Source of the DNA: Streptomyces albipurpureus
GTDB taxonomy: Bacteria; Actinomycetota; Actinomycetes; Streptomycetales; Streptomycetaceae
Direction: 5' to 3'
DNA length: 41,502 nucleotides
Assembly (NCBI RefSeq): GCF_023701525.1
Contig: NZ_JAMQAW010000029.1
Location: 224,731-266,232 of the forward strand
Made by a program: the position numbers and the translations under genes. The notes beneath the pieces were generated by a model. The model worked only from the letters and a program-made list of their open reading frames with translations. It searched no databases and was not told the DNA's origin. Below, piece by piece: positions 22,440 through 31,233 of the stretch; the first letter of the stretch is position 1, and each line of letters opens with the position of its first letter.

Positions 22440-23165
22440 TCAGCCCTCGTCCGGGCCACCGCTCTCCTCGTCGTCCGTCGCCTCATCCTTGCCGCTCGAA
22501 CCCGCGGCCGCACCCGGCTGGGGCTCGGCCACCGCGACCCGAGCGGGCCTGATGGTCCGCTCGCCGATGCGATACCCAGGCTGGAGCACCGCGACGCATG
22601 TGGTTTCGGTGACGTCCGGCGCATAGCTGTGCATCAGCGCTTCGTGGATCGTCGGGTCGAAGGGCTCGCCCTCCTTGCCGAACTGCTGGAGACCCAGCTT
22701 GGCGACCGAGGTCTCCAGGGACTCGGCGACGGACTTGAAGCCGCCCACCAGTTCCCCGTGTTCACGGGCGCGTCCGATGTCGTCCAGCACCGGAAGCAAC
22801 TCGGTCAGCAGGGACGCCGTGGCGATCTCCTTGACCGTGATCCGATCCCGGTCCACCCGGCGGCGGTAGTTCTGGTACTCCGCCTGGAGCCGCTGGAGGT
22901 CGCCGGTGCGCTCGCTGAGCGCCGTACGAGCCTGGTCCAGCTGCGCCGTGAGGCTTGTGACCTTGGCCGCGTCCCCGGACAGGGCCGACTTGTCCTCCTT
23001 CGCGGAGGACTCGTCGGATGCCGCACCTTCAGTCGCGGCACCGTCGGACGCGGCGCCATCGGATGCGGCACCGTCGGCGTTCGCCTCGCTCGGGTCGTTC
23101 ACTTCGTGCTTGTCCTGCGCGTCGTGCTCACCGTGCTTGTCGAACCCCGGAGTCTCCTCCGTCAC
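22440..23165 (-). CDS. grpE: Nucleotide exchange factor GrpE
   Basis: Releases ADP from DnaK. The 241-residue product has a long acidic N-terminal tail (1-75) with direct repeats of the type DGAASDGAATEGAASD, a coiled coil (LTAQLDQARTALSERTGDLQRLQ), the conserved YQNYRRRVDRDR and LPVLDDIGRA motifs, and a C-terminal beta domain containing HEALMHSYAPDVTETTCVAVLQPGY. The C-terminus carries a further acidic tail. Its GTG start overlaps the dnaK TGA by 4 nt, giving translational coupling. Confidence 0.97.
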   Translation of the reverse strand: MTEETPGFDKHGEHDAQDKHEVNDPSEANADGAASDGAASDGAATEGAASDESSAKEDKSALSGDAAKVTSLTAQLDQARTALSERTGDLQRLQAEYQNYRRRVDRDRITVKEIATASLLTELLPVLDDIGRAREHGELVGGFKSVAESLETSVAKLGLQQFGKEGEPFDPTIHEALMHSYAPDVTETTCVAVLQPGYRIGERTIRPARVAVAEPQPGAAAGSSGKDEATDDEESGGPDEG

Positions 23166-25018
23166 GCGGCACCACCCTTGGCGTCCTTGTCGTCGTCGAT
23201 GATCTCGGCGTCAACAACGTCGTCCGCGCTGTCAGCAGGCTGACCCGCGCCGGCGTCGCCCGGGGCGCCCGCTGCCTGCTGCGACTGGGCGTCCGCGTAC
23301 ATCGCCTGGCCCAGCTTCTGCGAGACGGCCGCGACCTTCTCCGTGGCGGTGCGGATCTCGGCGATGTCCTCGCCCTTGAGCTTCTCCTTCAGCTCGGTGA
23401 GCGAGGTCTCGACCTCGGTCTTCACCTCACCGGGAACCTTGTCCTCGTTGTCCTTGAGGAACTTCTCGGTCTGGTAGACCAGCTGCTCGCCCTGGTTCCG
23501 CGTCTCGGCGGCCTCGCGACGGCGGTGGTCCTCCTCCTGGTACTGCTCGGCCTCCTGGCGCATCCGATCGACCTCGTCCTTCGGCAGCGAGGAGCCACCG
23601 GTGACGGTCATCTTCTGCTCCTTGCCCGTGCCCAGGTCCTTCGCGGTCACGTGCATGATGCCGTTGGCGTCGATGTCGAAGGAGACCTCGATCTGCGGGA
23701 CCCCGCGCGGGGCCGGCGGCAGACCGGTGAGCTCGAACATCCCGAGCTTCTTGTTGTACGCGGCGATCTCGCGCTCGCCCTGGTAGACCTGGATCTGCAC
23801 GGACGGCTGGTTGTCCTCGGCCGTGGTGAAGATCTCGGAGCGCTTCGTCGGAATCGTGGTGTTCCGCTCGATGAGCTTGGTCATGATGCCGCCCTTGGTC
23901 TCAATGCCGAGGGACAGCGGGGTCACGTCGAGGAGCAGTACGTCCTTGACCTCGCCCTTGAGGACACCGGCCTGGAGCGAGGCGCCGATGGCGACGACCT
24001 CGTCCGGGTTCACACCCTTGTTGGCCTCCTTGCCGCCGGTCAGCTCCTTGACGAGCTCGGCGACGGCGGGCATCCGGGTGGAGCCACCGACCAGCACCAC
24101 GTGGTCGATCTCGGAGAGGGCGATGCCCGCGTCCTTGATGACGTTCTGGAACGGGGTCTTGCAGCGGTCCAGCAGATCCGAGGTCAGCTGCTGGAACTGA
24201 GCCCGCGTGAGCTTCTCGTCCAGGTGCAGCGGGCCCTCGGCGGACGCCGTGATGTACGGCAGGTTGATCGAGGTCTCGGTGGACGACGACAGCTCGATCT
24301 TCGCCTTCTCCGCGGCCTCGCGGAGACGCTGGAGCGCCATCTTGTCCTTGCCGAGGTCCACGCCGTGACCGTTGGCGAACTGCTTGACCAGGTAGTCGAC
24401 GACGCGCTGGTCCCAGTCGTCACCACCGAGGTGGTTGTCACCGTTGGTGGCCTTCACCTCGACGACGCCATCGCCGATCTCCAGCAGGGAGACGTCGAAG
24501 GTGCCACCACCGAGGTCGAAGACCAGGATCGTCTGGTCGTCCTTGTCGAGGCCATACGCGAGAGCGGCGGCCGTCGGCTCGTTGACGATGCGCAGGACGT
24601 TGAGGCCCGCGATCTCGCCGGCTTCCTTGGTGGCCTGACGCTCGGAGTCGTTGAAGTAGGCCGGGACGGTGATCACCGCGTCGGCGACCTTCTCGCCCAG
24701 GTAGGACTCCGCGTCCCGCTTCAGCTTCTGCAGGATGAAGGCGCTCATCTGCTGCGGGTTGAACGTCTTCCCGTCGATCTCGATCTTCCAGTCGGTGCCC
24801 ATGTGGCGCTTGACCGACCGAATGGTCCTGTCGACGTTTGTGACCGCCTGGCGCTTGGCTACCTCGCCTACCAGCACTTCACCGTTCTTCGCGAAGGCGA
24901 CGACGGACGGCGTGGTCCTGGCACCCTCGGCGTTGGTGATGACGGTGGGCTCGCCGCCCTCCAGAACGCTGACGACGGAGTTAGTCGTGCCCAGGTCGAT
25001 GCCGACCGCACGTGCCAT
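23162..25018 (-). CDS. dnaK: Hsp70 chaperone DnaK
   Basis: Central ATP-dependent chaperone and co-repressor of HspR. The 618-residue product has the Hsp70 hallmarks: AVGIDLGTTNSVV at the N-terminus, the VFDLGGGTFDVS phosphate loop, VVLVGGSTRMPAV, the DVTPLSLGIET linker and substrate domain start, then a helical lid ending in a disordered Gln/Ala/Gly-rich tail and an acidic DDVVDAEIIDDD end. The ATG at 25018 follows GGAGG. Two HAIR operators lie 22-94 bp upstream. It is the first gene of dnaK-grpE-dnaJ-hspR. Confidence 0.98.
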   Translation of the reverse strand: MARAVGIDLGTTNSVVSVLEGGEPTVITNAEGARTTPSVVAFAKNGEVLVGEVAKRQAVTNVDRTIRSVKRHMGTDWKIEIDGKTFNPQQMSAFILQKLKRDAESYLGEKVADAVITVPAYFNDSERQATKEAGEIAGLNVLRIVNEPTAAALAYGLDKDDQTILVFDLGGGTFDVSLLEIGDGVVEVKATNGDNHLGGDDWDQRVVDYLVKQFANGHGVDLGKDKMALQRLREAAEKAKIELSSSTETSINLPYITASAEGPLHLDEKLTRAQFQQLTSDLLDRCKTPFQNVIKDAGIALSEIDHVVLVGGSTRMPAVAELVKELTGGKEANKGVNPDEVVAIGASLQAGVLKGEVKDVLLLDVTPLSLGIETKGGIMTKLIERNTTIPTKRSEIFTTAEDNQPSVQIQVYQGEREIAAYNKKLGMFELTGLPPAPRGVPQIEVSFDIDANGIMHVTAKDLGTGKEQKMTVTGGSSLPKDEVDRMRQEAEQYQEEDHRRREAAETRNQGEQLVYQTEKFLKDNEDKVPGEVKTEVETSLTELKEKLKGEDIAEIRTATEKVAAVSQKLGQAMYADAQSQQAAGAPGDAGAGQPADSADDVVDAEIIDDDKDAKGGAA

Positions 25019-25039
25019 GTCAATTCCTCCAGCTGACTA

Positions 25040-25060
25040 CTTGAGTGGATCTCGCTCAAG
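25040..25060. promoter_or_regulatory. HAIR operator 1 (HspR site) before dnaK
   Basis: CTTGAGT and GCTCAAG arms with 7-bp spacing match the HspR inverted repeat at 13 of 14 arm positions. It lies 22-42 bp upstream of the dnaK start, overlapping the expected transcript start. Confidence 0.92.
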
Positions 25061-25091
25061 GATGCATGACCAAGACTCCCGCGTCAACAGA

Positions 25092-25112
25092 GCTGAGTCG
25101 ACCCCACTCAAC
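25092..25112. promoter_or_regulatory. HAIR operator 2 (HspR site) before dnaK
   Basis: GCTGAGT and ACTCAAC arms with 7-bp spacing, a weaker HAIR copy 52 bp (about five helix turns) from operator 1, allowing cooperative binding. A TTGACG that could be a -35 box reads on the minus strand just downstream, at 25082-25087. Confidence 0.82.
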
Positions 25113-25411
25113 TTTTATCCCACCCTTATGTGCACCCTCACCCCCGAGGCCCCCCACGCGTGGCGCATCCACCACACCAGCACCCCATCTGCAAGAGTCA
25201 TGCCCGTAATACCCCTAAATGATCCAATTGGGGGTAGCGCATGGCCGGTGCGGGCGCGACCCGCTGAGGCCACCCCAGGAGGTGGCGGGCACCCACCGGC
25301 ACCGCCCCGATGGATCACGAAGAGCCGCCACCACAGGGCCGAGAGATGACGCAGGTCCCGTCGGGATCCCCCTGGATCCCCCGGGACCCCGACGGATGAG
25401 GAACGCGCGCC
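25113..25411. other. Gene-free region between dnaK and the sugar transferase
   Basis: About 300 bp without a supported gene. It is relatively A/T-rich up to 25235 and contains GGATCCCCCTGGATCCCCCG (about 25365-25384), a direct repeat of GGATCCCCC. The promoter of the plus-strand sugar transferase should lie in the right half. Confidence 0.4.
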
Positions 25412-25978
25412 ATGCCCGATGAGCGAACCGCCGCACCCGCGAAGCGAGTCATCGACCTCATCGGAGCCAGCGCCCTCCTCCTTCTCCTCGCCCCTCTGCT
25501 GCTCACTCTCGGAGCAGCCATCGCCGCCACCTCCCGGGGCCCCGCCGTGACTCGGCGGGAACGCCTCGGCCTGGGCGGAACACCGTTCGCGATGTTCACC
25601 TTCCAGACCGCCCCCTCGACCGCGTGGGGACGAAGGCTGCGTCACCACTTCCTTGACCAGCTGCCCCAACTGATCAATGTGATCCGCGGCGAGATGTCCC
25701 TGGTGGGCCCGCGGCCACTACCGCCCGAGAAGGCCGCGGGAGCCCCCGACCGCGCCAGGATGGCCGTACGCCCCGGAATCACCGGCCTCTGGCAGATCGG
25801 CGGGCGCTCGGGGCTGCCCTGGGAAGAGATGGCCGTACTGGATCTGCACTACGCGGAGGAGCACTGGCTGGGCATGGACCTCCTGATCCTGGCGCGGACC
25901 GTACCCACCTGCGTACGCGGTCGGGGTCCGCGCATCGCGCCCGACCGCCGGGAACACGGCCCGGCAAGGGTCACCTGA
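25412..25978 (+). CDS. Short bacterial sugar transferase (PglC/WcaJ catalytic-core type)
   Basis: A 188-residue phosphoglycosyl transferase-like protein. One N-terminal hydrophobic helix (ALLLLLAPLLLTLGAAIAA), preceded by KRVIDLIGASAL, is followed by the catalytic-core motifs: FLDQLPQLINVIRGEMSLVGPRPL and RPGITGLWQIGGRSGLPWEEM. Such enzymes move a sugar phosphate onto polyprenyl phosphate at the inner membrane face. The usual KFRTM segment reads MFTFQTA, so activity may be altered. No other polysaccharide genes are nearby, which is unusual. The ATG at 25412 has GAGGAA upstream. Confidence 0.85.
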   Translation: MPDERTAAPAKRVIDLIGASALLLLLAPLLLTLGAAIAATSRGPAVTRRERLGLGGTPFAMFTFQTAPSTAWGRRLRHHFLDQLPQLINVIRGEMSLVGPRPLPPEKAAGAPDRARMAVRPGITGLWQIGGRSGLPWEEMAVLDLHYAEEHWLGMDLLILARTVPTCVRGRGPRIAPDRREHGPARVT

Positions 25979-26150
25979 GCGACAAAGATCACCAATCCGG
26001 TAACTACAGTGCGACGGCAGAACTGGATACGCTCAGCACAAATCAAATAAGTTACCGCTTAGTAGTACGCGGGTAGCTGTCCGGTCGGCCACCCGTCTGA
26101 GGTCGCCCTGCTGGACCTTTCCCAACCTCGCAGGCCCGAGGAGCCCCGAA

Positions 26151-28442
26151 ATGCAACTCGCCGCGATCATTGTGTCGCTGGTCTTGACCGTGGTCGGCGT
26201 TGCGCTCATCGCCCGAGCCGTCACGCAGATCTACCACTTCGTCAAGCTCGGCCAGCCCGTGCCCGCGGGCAGCCGCACCGACAGCCCCCAGCAGCGCACG
26301 ATCACCCTGGCCAAGGAGTTCCTCGGCCACACCCGGATGAACCGGTGGGGAATCGTGGGCTTCGCCCACTGGTTCGTCGCGATCGGCTTCCTGACGCTGC
26401 CGCCGACCCTGGCCCAGGCATACGGCCAACTCTTCCAGGCCGACTGGATGCTCCCCGTCATCGGCGGCTTCGTACCGTTCGAGATGTACATCGAGTTCAT
26501 CGGTCTGATGACCGTGGTCGGCATCGTCACCCTGATGGCGATCCGGCTGCTCAACCTTCCCTCCCGAGCCGGCCGCAAGTCCCGGTTCGCGGGCTCCAAG
26601 GCCTGGCAGGCGTACTTCGTCGAGTACGTCATCCTCACCATCGGCATCGCGATCCTCGTCCTGCGTGGACTCGAAGGCGCGATCCACCACGTCGACGGCT
26701 ACGAGGCCGCGTACTTCGTCTCCTACCCCCTGGTCCTCGCCTTCGACGGACTGAGCGTCGCCACCCTCCAGACGCTGATCTACTTCACCGCGATGATCAA
26801 GATCGGCACCTCGCTGATCTGGATGATCACGGTCTCGCTCAACACCAACATGGGTGTCGCCTGGCACCGCTTCCTCGGCTTCCCCAACATCTGGTTCAAG
26901 CGCAACGCCGACGGCGAGTCCGCGCTCGGCCCGCTCCAGCCGATGGTCTCCGGTGGCAAGGAGATCGACTTCGAGACCGTCTTCGACGACGAGGAGGGCG
27001 CGGAGGAAACCGTCTTCGGCGTCTCCCAGGTCGAGCACTTCTCCTGGAAGGGCATCCTCGACTTCTCCACCTGTACCGAGTGCGGCCGCTGCCAATCCCA
27101 GTGCCCCGCCTGGAACACCGGGAAGCCGCTCTCCCCCAAGCTGCTGATCATGTCCCTGCGCGACCACGCCCACGCCAAGGCCCCCTATCTGCTGGCCGGT
27201 GGCGGCAAGACGATGGAGGGCGAGGAGAAGGCATCCGCCGAGGCGCTCAAGGACGTACCCGCCGCGGCACTGGCGGAGGCCGAACGCCCCCTGATCGGCA
27301 CCCTCGAAGAGAACGGTGTCATCGACCCGGACGTGCTCTGGTCCTGCACCACCTGCGGCGCCTGTGTCGAGCAGTGCCCGGTGGACATCGAGCACATCGA
27401 CCACATCGTCGACATGCGCCGCTACCAGGTGATGATCGAGTCGGCCTTCCCGTCCGAGGCCGGCACGATGCTGAAGAACCTGGAGAAGAAGGGCAACCCC
27501 TGGGGTCTCGCGAAGAAGCAGCGCGTCGAGTGGACCAAGGAGGTCGACTTCGAGGTCCCGATCGTCGGCCAGGACATCGAGGACCTCACCGAGGTCGACT
27601 ACCTCTACTGGGTCGGCTGCGCCGGAGCCCTGGAAGACCGCGCCAAGAAGACCACCAAGGCCTTCGCCGAACTCCTCCACATGGCGGGCGTCAAGTTCGC
27701 CATCATGGGCGGCGAGGAGAAGTGCACCGGTGACTCACCTCGGCGCCTGGGCAACGAGCCGCTGTTCCAGCAGCTCGGCCAGGAGAACGTCGCGATGCTG
27801 AACATGGCCTTCGGCGAGGATGACGAGGACGACTCGACGCGCAAGCCCAAGTCCGCGAAGAAGATCGTCGCCACCTGCCCGCACTGCTTCAACACCATCG
27901 CCAACGAGTACCCGCAGCTGGGTGGCGAGTTCGAGGTCATCCACCACACCCAACTGCTCCAGCATCTGATCGACGAGGGCAAGCTGATCCCGGTGACCCC
28001 CGTGGAGGGTCTGATCACCTACCACGACCCGTGCTACCTGGGTCGGCACAACAAGGTCTACACACCGCCGCGCGAGATCATGTCCGCCGTCCCCGGTCTA
28101 CGTCAGCAGGAGATGCACCGCCACAAGGAACGCGGTTTCTGCTGCGGTGCCGGTGGCGCGCGGATGTGGATGGAGGAGCGGATCGGCAAGCGCATCAACA
28201 ACGAACGCGTGGACGAGGCCCTCTCCCTCAACCCGGACATCGTCTCCACCGCCTGCCCGTTCTGCCTGGTGATGCTGAGCGACTCGGTCAACGGCAAGAA
28301 GAACGCCGGCGAGGCCAAGGAAACCCTCCAGGTCGTGGATGTGGCCCAACTCCTCCTGGACTCGGTGAAGCTCCCTCCATCGGACCCACCGGCCGCAGCG
28401 GACTCACCTGCGGACGCCCCGCAGCCGGAGCCGGTGAAGTAG
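26151..28442 (+). CDS. Membrane Fe-S oxidoreductase, EtfD-like (Rv0338c family)
   Basis: A 763-residue protein with about six membrane helices in residues 1-235, then two 4Fe-4S ferredoxin motifs (CTECGRCQSQCP at 308-319 and CTTCGACVEQCP at 399-410), and a C-terminal pair of CCG-type heterodisulfide-reductase domains (GCAGALEDRA, TCPHCFNTI, HDPCYLGRHN, FCCGAGGARMW, ACPFCLVML). The mycobacterial relative Rv0338c (EtfD) passes electrons from electron-transfer flavoprotein to the membrane quinone pool during fatty-acid beta-oxidation; the same role is inferred here. The ATG at 26151 follows a GAGGAG-like site. The gap upstream has GGTAACT/AGTTACC inverted arms at about 25998 and 26049. It is transcribed alone. 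Confidence 0.93.
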   Translation: MQLAAIIVSLVLTVVGVALIARAVTQIYHFVKLGQPVPAGSRTDSPQQRTITLAKEFLGHTRMNRWGIVGFAHWFVAIGFLTLPPTLAQAYGQLFQADWMLPVIGGFVPFEMYIEFIGLMTVVGIVTLMAIRLLNLPSRAGRKSRFAGSKAWQAYFVEYVILTIGIAILVLRGLEGAIHHVDGYEAAYFVSYPLVLAFDGLSVATLQTLIYFTAMIKIGTSLIWMITVSLNTNMGVAWHRFLGFPNIWFKRNADGESALGPLQPMVSGGKEIDFETVFDDEEGAEETVFGVSQVEHFSWKGILDFSTCTECGRCQSQCPAWNTGKPLSPKLLIMSLRDHAHAKAPYLLAGGGKTMEGEEKASAEALKDVPAAALAEAERPLIGTLEENGVIDPDVLWSCTTCGACVEQCPVDIEHIDHIVDMRRYQVMIESAFPSEAGTMLKNLEKKGNPWGLAKKQRVEWTKEVDFEVPIVGQDIEDLTEVDYLYWVGCAGALEDRAKKTTKAFAELLHMAGVKFAIMGGEEKCTGDSPRRLGNEPLFQQLGQENVAMLNMAFGEDDEDDSTRKPKSAKKIVATCPHCFNTIANEYPQLGGEFEVIHHTQLLQHLIDEGKLIPVTPVEGLITYHDPCYLGRHNKVYTPPREIMSAVPGLRQQEMHRHKERGFCCGAGGARMWMEERIGKRINNERVDEALSLNPDIVSTACPFCLVMLSDSVNGKKNAGEAKETLQVVDVAQLLLDSVKLPPSDPPAAADSPADAPQPEPVK

Positions 28443-28500
28443 CCGACCGGTCACCGATCAACCCGCCGCAACCTCAGGTGGCGGCACGGAGACACGGCGC

Positions 28501-28547
28501 GAGGAAGCGGTCGGGACTGCCTCGGGGGCAGGACCGGCCGCTTCCTC
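28501..28547 (+). terminator. Hairpin terminator after the EtfD-like gene
   Basis: GAGGAAGCGG (28501-28510) pairs perfectly with CCGCTTCCTC (28538-28547), with a further TGCC/GGCA inner stem, 59 nt beyond the stop codon. Confidence 0.65.
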
Positions 28548-28982
28548 CGTCTACTACCGGCGACTCCGGCTGCCCGGGACCGCTGCCCTGCCCCCTGCTA
28601 CGGGACACGAAGAAGCCCTGGCCCTTGCCCTGGTCCTGCTCCCCCTGTTTCTGTTCTCTGTCCTGCTCCCGCTCCTGTTTCTGGTCCTGCTCCCGGTCCT
28701 GGTCATCAGGGGGCGGACCGTACCGGACCAAGCGCCATATCCCGCACACTCCACCCGAATCAGATGCCCTCCGCCCAGAACGCCCAGCCGCCGTCCGTCC
28801 CGTCAAATTCCGGCTGTACGAGGGTGACAGGACAGAGCATCATGGGGCGGCCGAATGGAGATGGGACGGATGTTGTGGCAGCAGGCGCAGGGAAGAAGTG
28901 GACCTGGGTTCGGGTCAGAGAGCAGCGATCGGCCACCGGGTCCCGAGTGCTGATCCACAACTTTTCCGCCCCCCTGTCATCC
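28548..28982. other. Gene-free region with a low-complexity pyrimidine tract
   Basis: Bases about 28618-28712 are an imperfect tandem repeat of CCTGCTCCCGCTCCTGTTTC-like units on the plus strand. One frame of it would encode a 30-residue Leu/Val/Phe helix, but no start codon or ribosome site serves it. The rest should hold the promoter of the FG-GAP lipoprotein gene. Confidence 0.4.
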
Positions 28983-30068
28983 ATGCCAGGCACCCTCCGC
29001 GCTCTGGTTCCGGCCGCCCTCTGCCTCACCCTGCTGGTGGGCTGCTCGGCCGCCGACGACTCCGCCGAGTCGGCCAAGAACGGCGATGCTCCCCCCACCG
29101 CGAGTCGGGCCCCCGCCCCTCAACTCCCGGTCCCCTCGGGCAAGGGCAGCAAGCTCCCCGATGACTTAAACGGTGATGGCCACCGTGATCTCGTACTCAA
29201 CGACCTGGTCAAAGATCCCAAGGACAGCCATGGCGACGACGCGGGCATCGGCATCGTCTACGGCACCGCGGGCCCACGCGCCCTCGACCCGGCCGTCCAC
29301 CGGCTGCTCACCGTGCGCCAGAACGCGGCGGCAACCGAGGGCGCGCTGCCCGCGGCGTTCGACGCCGAGGTCTCCTGCGACCTGGACGGGGACGGCTTCG
29401 CGGACCTCGTGGTGACCACGGACCCGCCCTACGACGGAGTCGGCCGTCCGCCCGTACCCCTCCAACTACTCTTCGGCTCCCCGAAGGGGATCGGCGGCAA
29501 GGCCGTCGTCCTGAAAATCCCCGAGCGGGCCCGTTACGGGGATGAGTGGCCGGACAACCCGGTCTGCGGCGACTTCGACGGCGACGGCAGCGCCGACCTC
29601 GCCATCACCGCGTCCGCGGGCCGCATCAGTTATCTGCGCGGACCCTTCACCAGGGCGGGCGCGCCCAAGGCGGCGGGCGCCCCGCTGCCAGACGGCGGTG
29701 CGGCGCTGGCAGTGCCGGCGGGCGACGCCGACATCAATGACGACGGCTATGACGATCTGGTGATCACCGAGCGCCCGCCACGGGTGGGCCAGGCATTCCG
29801 GGGCACCGTGCTGCTGGGCGGCCCGCAGGGGCCGGGCAAGGCCGGCGGCACCTATGGAACGAAGGCCCTGAAGCCTCCCGGAGAACCCCCGCTCGCCGAC
29901 GGGGTGACGGACTTCCTGCGCTACGCGGACTTCGACGGCGACAGACGCCGGGACGTGGTGACCCGGACCCACCAGGACGAACGGGTCGATGTGGTGGCGG
30001 TGTACGGGACCAAGCGGAAGGGAACCAAGCCGCTGCTGACGTTCAGCACGGCGATCTTCCTACGGTGA
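28983..30068 (+). CDS. FG-GAP/VCBS repeat lipoprotein
   Basis: A 361-residue exported protein. From the ATG at 28983 the first 21 residues form an ideal lipoprotein signal with lipobox LLVGC. The ATG lacks a good ribosome site, but upstream starts would bury the signal. After a Ser/Ala/Pro linker, at least five calcium-type loops mark an integrin-like beta-propeller: DLNGDGHRDL, DLDGDGFADL, DFDGDGSADL, DINDDGYDDL and DFDGDRRRDV. The predicted place is the outer face of the membrane, with calcium-dependent binding or adhesion; the ligand is unknown. No operon partner is evident. Confidence 0.87.
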   Translation: MPGTLRALVPAALCLTLLVGCSAADDSAESAKNGDAPPTASRAPAPQLPVPSGKGSKLPDDLNGDGHRDLVLNDLVKDPKDSHGDDAGIGIVYGTAGPRALDPAVHRLLTVRQNAAATEGALPAAFDAEVSCDLDGDGFADLVVTTDPPYDGVGRPPVPLQLLFGSPKGIGGKAVVLKIPERARYGDEWPDNPVCGDFDGDGSADLAITASAGRISYLRGPFTRAGAPKAAGAPLPDGGAALAVPAGDADINDDGYDDLVITERPPRVGQAFRGTVLLGGPQGPGKAGGTYGTKALKPPGEPPLADGVTDFLRYADFDGDRRRDVVTRTHQDERVDVVAVYGTKRKGTKPLLTFSTAIFLR

Positions 30069-30118
30069 TGCGGCCCAAGGCTGCCCCCGCGACAAACCCA
30101 GGGGAAAGGAGTGCACCC

Positions 30119-30148
30119 ATGTGCCCTGACAAGAAGGACCCTGGCTAG
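30119..30148 (+). other. Possible 9-codon leader frame before the Yip1 gene
   Basis: AAAGGAG at 30104-30110 stands 8 nt before an ATG that opens a 9-codon frame (MCPDKKDPG, then TAG). Downstream, CCCCTAGGGG and related short dyads could fold. The arrangement recalls an attenuator leader, but the peptide gives no clue to an effector, and a chance ribosome site is quite possible. Confidence 0.3.
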
Positions 30149-30279
30149 AAAGGCCCTGGCCGGGACATGGGTGCTGACCCCCCAGGGTTCCCCTAGGGGA
30201 TGTCACAGGTCGGCCGCAATGGGGGCGCTCAACACCGTGCGCCCGTACTTGACCCAGAGAGAACGGGTACGTTCAAGGC

Positions 30280-31170
30280 GTGGCTGGATTCAGGATCGGA
30301 CGCGGCCGGGACAACCGCACGCAGCAGCAACCTCGGCAGGCACCACCGCCCTACGCGGGTGGTGGCGGCCAGCCGCCGTATGCGCGGCAGCCACAGCAGC
30401 CGCCGCAATGGCCCCAGGGGGCTGGTGGCCGTCAAGGCCATCAGCCGCAGTACGGCGAGCCGGAATACTTCGGCGACCCTCACCAGGGCGGCCAACCGCA
30501 TCACGGCGGCCCCACGCCGCAGGACCCCTACGCAAACAACCCAGGTCATACCCAGGCGTTCAGCGTCAATGACCCCTATGCCGACGGCGCGACCTACCAG
30601 GCGGGCAATACACCCGCGCCACCGGCCGGCCCGCGACTGCACTGGAAGCAGTTGCTGAGCGGAATCGTGCTGCGCCCGAAGGCGACCTTCTGGCAGATGC
30701 GGGACTACGCCGTCTGGGGCCCGGCGCTGGTCGTCACCTTCCTCTACGGCCTGCTCGCCATCTTCGGCTTCGACAAGGCGCGCGAAGAGACGATCAACGC
30801 AACGATCTCATCGGCGATCCCGTATGTGCTGACCACGGGCGTCGCGTTGGTGGTCGCAGGCCTGATCCTGGGCGCGGTGACCCACACCCTCGCCCGCCAA
30901 CTCGGCGGCAGCGGGGCCTGGCAGCCGACCATCGGCCTCTCCATGCTGATCATGTCGATCACCGATGCGCCCCGGTTGCTCTTCGCGCTCTTCCTGGGCG
31001 GCGAGAACTCGCTGGTCCAACTGCTGGGCTGGGCCACCTGGCTGGGTGCGGGAGCCCTCTTCACCCTGATGGTGAGCAGGTCACACGACCTACCGTGGCC
31101 CAAGGCGCTGGGAGCGTCCTCCATCCAACTGATCGCACTGTTGTCGATCATCAAGCTGGGCACGCTCTGA
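30280..31170 (+). CDS. Yip1 family membrane protein
   Basis: A 296-residue protein starting at a GTG. Residues 1-120 are a disordered Gln/Pro/Gly/His-rich tail (PQQPPQWPQGAGGRQGHQPQ), then a Yip1-type membrane domain: WKQLLSGIVLRPKATFWQMRDY followed by five hydrophobic helices (about 145-290). Yip1-domain proteins in bacteria are common but functionally obscure. The ribosome site (AAGG right before GTG) is poorly spaced; a later start would lose part of the tail but not the domain. It ends at a very strong bidirectional terminator. Confidence 0.85.
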   Translation: MAGFRIGRGRDNRTQQQPRQAPPPYAGGGGQPPYARQPQQPPQWPQGAGGRQGHQPQYGEPEYFGDPHQGGQPHHGGPTPQDPYANNPGHTQAFSVNDPYADGATYQAGNTPAPPAGPRLHWKQLLSGIVLRPKATFWQMRDYAVWGPALVVTFLYGLLAIFGFDKAREETINATISSAIPYVLTTGVALVVAGLILGAVTHTLARQLGGSGAWQPTIGLSMLIMSITDAPRLLFALFLGGENSLVQLLGWATWLGAGALFTLMVSRSHDLPWPKALGASSIQLIALLSIIKLGTL

Positions 31171-31177
31171 CGATTCG

Positions 31178-31224
31178 AAAAGGGAGAGGGCCCGTCCGGT
31201 GACCGGACGGGCCCTCTCCCTTTT
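31178..31224. terminator. Very strong bidirectional terminator
   Basis: Arms 31178-31200 and 31202-31224 are perfect 23-bp complements that begin with AAAA and end with TTTT, so the hairpin serves both the plus-strand Yip1 gene and the minus-strand phosphoribosyltransferase gene that stops at 31234. Confidence 0.95.
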
Positions 31225-31233
31225 CCTCAGTTC

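Noticed and set aside
23018..25036. 672-codon plus-strand frame antisense to dnaK and grpE
   Set aside because: Typical Leu/Val/Asp-rich mirror of Hsp70 genes in high-GC genomes, sometimes mis-annotated as NAD-glutamate dehydrogenase; no independent evidence here.
25115..25669. 184-codon minus-strand frame overlapping the sugar transferase
   Set aside because: Low-complexity Gly/Arg text and antisense to a protein with catalytic motifs.
26052..27680. 542-codon minus-strand frame antisense to the EtfD-like gene
   Set aside because: No ribosome site or domain; the plus strand carries clear Fe-S motifs.
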